From assembly GCF_902459465.1 (NCBI RefSeq), contig NC_047063.1:17945685-18009684 (forward strand): a DNA stretch of 64,000 nucleotides, given 5' to 3'. The notes beneath the pieces are model-generated. The model was not told where the DNA came from, ran no database searches, and saw nothing but the letters and a program-made list of their open reading frames with translations. Positions 61,556 to 64,000 of the stretch are shown piece after piece. Made by a program: the position numbers and the translations under genes. This DNA comes from Asterias rubens (Eukaryota; Echinodermata; Asteroidea; Forcipulatida; Asteriidae). How positions within the stretch are numbered: the stretch's first letter is position 1; the number at the start of each line of letters is the position of its first letter.

Positions 61556-62075
61556 CATTGTAAATGGCTTCATTGTATGTGTACAATGCTACAGTGCATC
61601 GCCACAGAGTTGAGAACTGAACTTTACAAAACTGCCGACACTGATGTTGAGCTTGAGTGACCAGAGGCTCCGGGGAAAGAGGCCCAGCTTTCTTTGAAGA
61701 AAGCTGTAGCAAATCCCTCTGCACCGGGCTTATTTCTCTGTTGAGCTTCCAGTTGCTTGCTTCTTCAAGTTGGCTTCATTTCAATGTGTCACTCTTATTA
61801 GTTAAATTCCGGTGACAACGGGAAGAAATACTGATTGGCGAAGACTTTACTGAACATGTTCCACTGCAAGAGCAAACCCACCCAAGCCCGTGGGACCAAA
61901 GCAGACCCACCCAGCCCAACGGGGACTGGAGCAAACCCACCCAGCCCGTGGGACCAGAGCAGACGCACCCAGCCAGCTGGGGACTAGAGCAGACGGACCC
62001 AGCCTGTGTGACTAGATCTGCAGCAGCCTGGCTCAGCAAGGATGGCTGCTGCCACTTAGTCCACAAACCTGATAG
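61556..62075 (+). pseudogene. Array unit D, exon-like core
   Basis: Acceptor-like TTTTGGCAG, full core, about five diverged copies of the 28-bp minisatellite (61866-62000), and donor-like GATAG/GTAAAG. The codon that is CGA in unit B is TGA here, so the frame is closed. Confidence 0.5.
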
Positions 62076-62731
62076 GTAAAGACCCTAGGCCTGATATAAT
62101 TTGTAAATCTGATCGACTGATAATTAAGTCTGACCACACTTTTGAGATGGGATGTTAGTCTTGTGGAAAAATCACATTGTCGCATTTTGCCCCACTTTCC
62201 GTTTTTGAGCATTTTGCTTTTTGTTAAACTTTGCCAAATTAATCACCGGATATGTAATGTGTGGGTTATACCATTAAGTTTATGGAAATTGTTTAAGGAT
62301 GAAAGTACACCATGATCTTTTGACAATGCTTAATCAGCATGGGATGTGCTCTAATTTCTTTATCGCGCACATTTTGTTGAGATGAGACACTGTTCTTGCA
62401 GAGAAAGACACAAAAATATGTTTTTGGAAAATGCTTGTTTCTTTGCAGTGTTGAGAAGCATTTCCAAAATTTGTTTTTAATTTGTTTTAAATTCATAAAG
62501 CCATATGCCTCTGCTATACCAACAATATTTATGAAGTTTGCCACAAAATGTTCCCTTCACCAAGCTGTACCGGGTAACATAAAAAAAAGATCAGAGAGAC
62601 TAAAAAATAAGCTAGTTAAAGGAAATTTGTGATTAATTATATTTTTTTAATTTTCGGCCCCAAGTCATATTTTTACAACATAATTTGAAAATTTTCTGTA
62701 AAAATAAGTGATTTTGGTTTTATTTTGGCAG

Positions 62732-63232
62732 CAGTGTAAATGGCTTCAGTTTGTGTGAGGATTTGCTTCAGAGCAGACACAACCAGTCCTTGGGACCAGA
62801 GCAGACCCAACCAGCCCATGGGACCAGAGCAGACCCACCCAGCCCATGGGACCAGAGCAGACCCACCCAGCCCATGGGACCAGAGCAGACCTACCCAGCC
62901 CATGGGACCAGAGCAGACCCAACCAGCCCATGGGACCAGAGCAGACCCAACCAGCCCATGTGACCAGAGCAGACCCACCCAGCCCATGGGACCAGAGCAG
63001 ACCCACCCAGCCCATGGGACCAGAGCAGACCCACCCAGCCCATGGGACCAGAGCAGACCCACCCAGCCCATGGGACCAGAGCAGACCCACCCAGCCCATG
63101 GGACCAGAGCAGACCCACCCAGCCCATGGGACCAGAGCAGACCCAACCAGCCTGTGGGTCTAGAGCTGCAGTAGCCCAGCCCAGCAAGAGTGGCTGCTGC
63201 CGCTGTGTGTGTGCAGTCCACAAACCTGAAAG
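62732..63232 (+). pseudogene. Array unit E, core replaced by minisatellite
   Basis: Acceptor-like TTTTGGCAG and donor-like CTGAAAG/GTGAAG are kept, but almost the whole core between them is the 28-bp minisatellite. Confidence 0.5.
62770..63161 (+). repeat. 28-bp minisatellite, 14 copies
   Basis: Unit AGAGCAGACCCACCCAGCCC plus ATGGGACC, exact 28-bp spacing from 62770 to 63134. As 28 is not a multiple of three, each strand reads through all frames; the resulting ORFs (218 codons on minus, 144 on plus) are repeat artefacts. Confidence 0.97.
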
Positions 63233-63889
63233 GTGAAGACCCCAGGCCTAATATTGTTGTGAATCTCATTGTCATAATAGCATCATTTCCATTGTCAAAC
63301 ACATTGTTGAGATGAGTCATGTACAACATTTTGAGAATTTTATTTAGTAAAATATTTTATTCTTTGCAGTGTGGACAGGCATTTCCATTATGATCAAAAC
63401 TTTTTAGCATTTTCAGCTGTACTGGTTAACATAAACAAAAATCTGAAAAAATCATAGTTGCTGAATTGGTACCGCATTTGTTTTTCTTTAAAAACAACTT
63501 GTCTCAACAAAATGCACACAACCATGCCATTGCTTATTTTGATTTAGATTTTTGTTTTAAAGTACTGAATAGGACAAAAAAAAATATATATAGGCCTTAC
63601 ACTGTTGCTTTTGTCCCTTCAGTTTCCAGGCATCTTGTAATTTTCCTGCATTCTTAAAAGCAAGACTTAATTAAACAGTACAACATCTCTTCGTTATGCA
63701 AATGAGATGATTCTGCATTTCTTAAATTTCTTACCTAAATGCAATGCTGTTTTTAACAACAGCTCCTAGCTATATTCAGTTGGCAAATTGCAGGTTGTAG
63801 TTTTTCATGGGTACTTCAGGAATGGACAAACGGCTCGCTCTCTGCTGTTAACTTTCTTAAAAATAAGTGATTTTGCTTTATTTTGGCAG

Positions 63890-64000
63890 CATCGAAATGG
63901 CTTCAGTGTGTTTGATTTGCTTCAGTATGTCGCCACAGAGTTGAGAACTGAACTTTACAAAACTGCCGACATTGAGGTTGAGCTCGAGTGACCAGAGGCT
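63890..64000 (+). pseudogene. Array unit F, cut by the window end
   Basis: Directly after TTTTGGCAG it is open: HRNGFSVFDLLQYVATELRT, then ELYKTADIEVELE, then TGA at 63989-63991. It gives the best view of the start of the core: FSVFDLLQYVATELRTEL continues into the part seen in unit B. Confidence 0.45.

Larger units (their letters stand above)
57200..64000 (+). repeat. Degenerate tandem array of exon-like 1-2 kb units
   Basis: Six partial or full units. Typical order: ATGCAAAT octamer or a variant, GTGGGCGAAACC, TTTTGGCAG (acceptor-like), an exon-like core (GAGAACTGAACTTTACAAAA, TTGATGTTGAGCT, AGGCTCCGGGGAAAG, GAGCTTCCAGTTGCTTGCTT), AGAGCAGACCCACCC minisatellite words, CCACAAACCTGAAAG then GTAAAGA (donor-like), and an AT-rich spacer. 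No unit I read is open from border to border. It runs off the window end. Confidence 0.75.

Noticed and set aside
62673..63329. 218-codon ORF on the minus strand (and 144/105-codon ORFs on plus) with a repeated Pro/Gly/Trp pattern
   Set aside because: It is translation of a 28-bp minisatellite whose unit is not a multiple of three; both strands and several frames are open equally.

Overview
The window is eukaryotic genomic DNA from an animal. Introns are long and carry GT..AG borders, exons encode extracellular CUB and EGF modules, and the AT-rich non-coding part is packed with tRNA-derived SINEs, foldback MITEs, a decayed non-LTR retrotransposon and minisatellites. The low gene density, the repeat style and the extracellular CUB/EGF gene suggest a marine invertebrate deuterostome, most likely an echinoderm such as a sea star. 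That assignment is inference; no single marker proves it.

One large plus-strand gene dominates (about 8.58-45.05 kb). I assembled it from 23 exons whose splice phases all agree: 3351 nt, 1116 residues plus stop. It encodes a secreted protein with an apparent signal peptide, two CUB domains, a very acidic Ser/Glu/Asp linker (one tentative exon), 17 EGF-like domains (most with the calcium-binding D-x-D/N-E-C start and the Asp/Asn hydroxylation motif), and a C-terminal C-x2-C followed by a near-perfect six-heptad coiled coil. The CxxC plus coiled coil end resembles matrilins, but the CUB2-EGF17 body does not match a protein family I can name. The likely role is an oligomeric, calcium-dependent extracellular matrix or cell-surface protein.

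A second small plus-strand gene (50.15-51.12 kb) has a canonical TATA box, an ATG-free leader, a signal peptide, an RLRR furin-type site and an eight-cysteine WAP-like domain (106 residues in two exons). Its intron holds a GC-rich open stretch (50584-50768) that is phase-compatible with exon 1 and would give a secreted precursor with a strongly cationic helical tail instead of the WAP domain. This is the most intriguing possibility in the window, but it rests on a weak splice acceptor.

The right end (about 57.2-64.0 kb) is a degenerate tandem array of roughly 1-2 kb units. Each unit carries an octamer ATGCAAAT or a variant of it, an exon-like core bounded by TTTGGCAG and AAAG/GTAAAG-type borders, and a 28-bp minisatellite whose copy number differs between units (1-2 in most, about 5 in one, 14 in another). 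The rest is intronic or intergenic DNA with many TTAA-flanked (piggyBac-type) MITEs and foldback elements. No rRNA gene, intact tRNA gene, CRISPR array or prokaryotic gene was seen.
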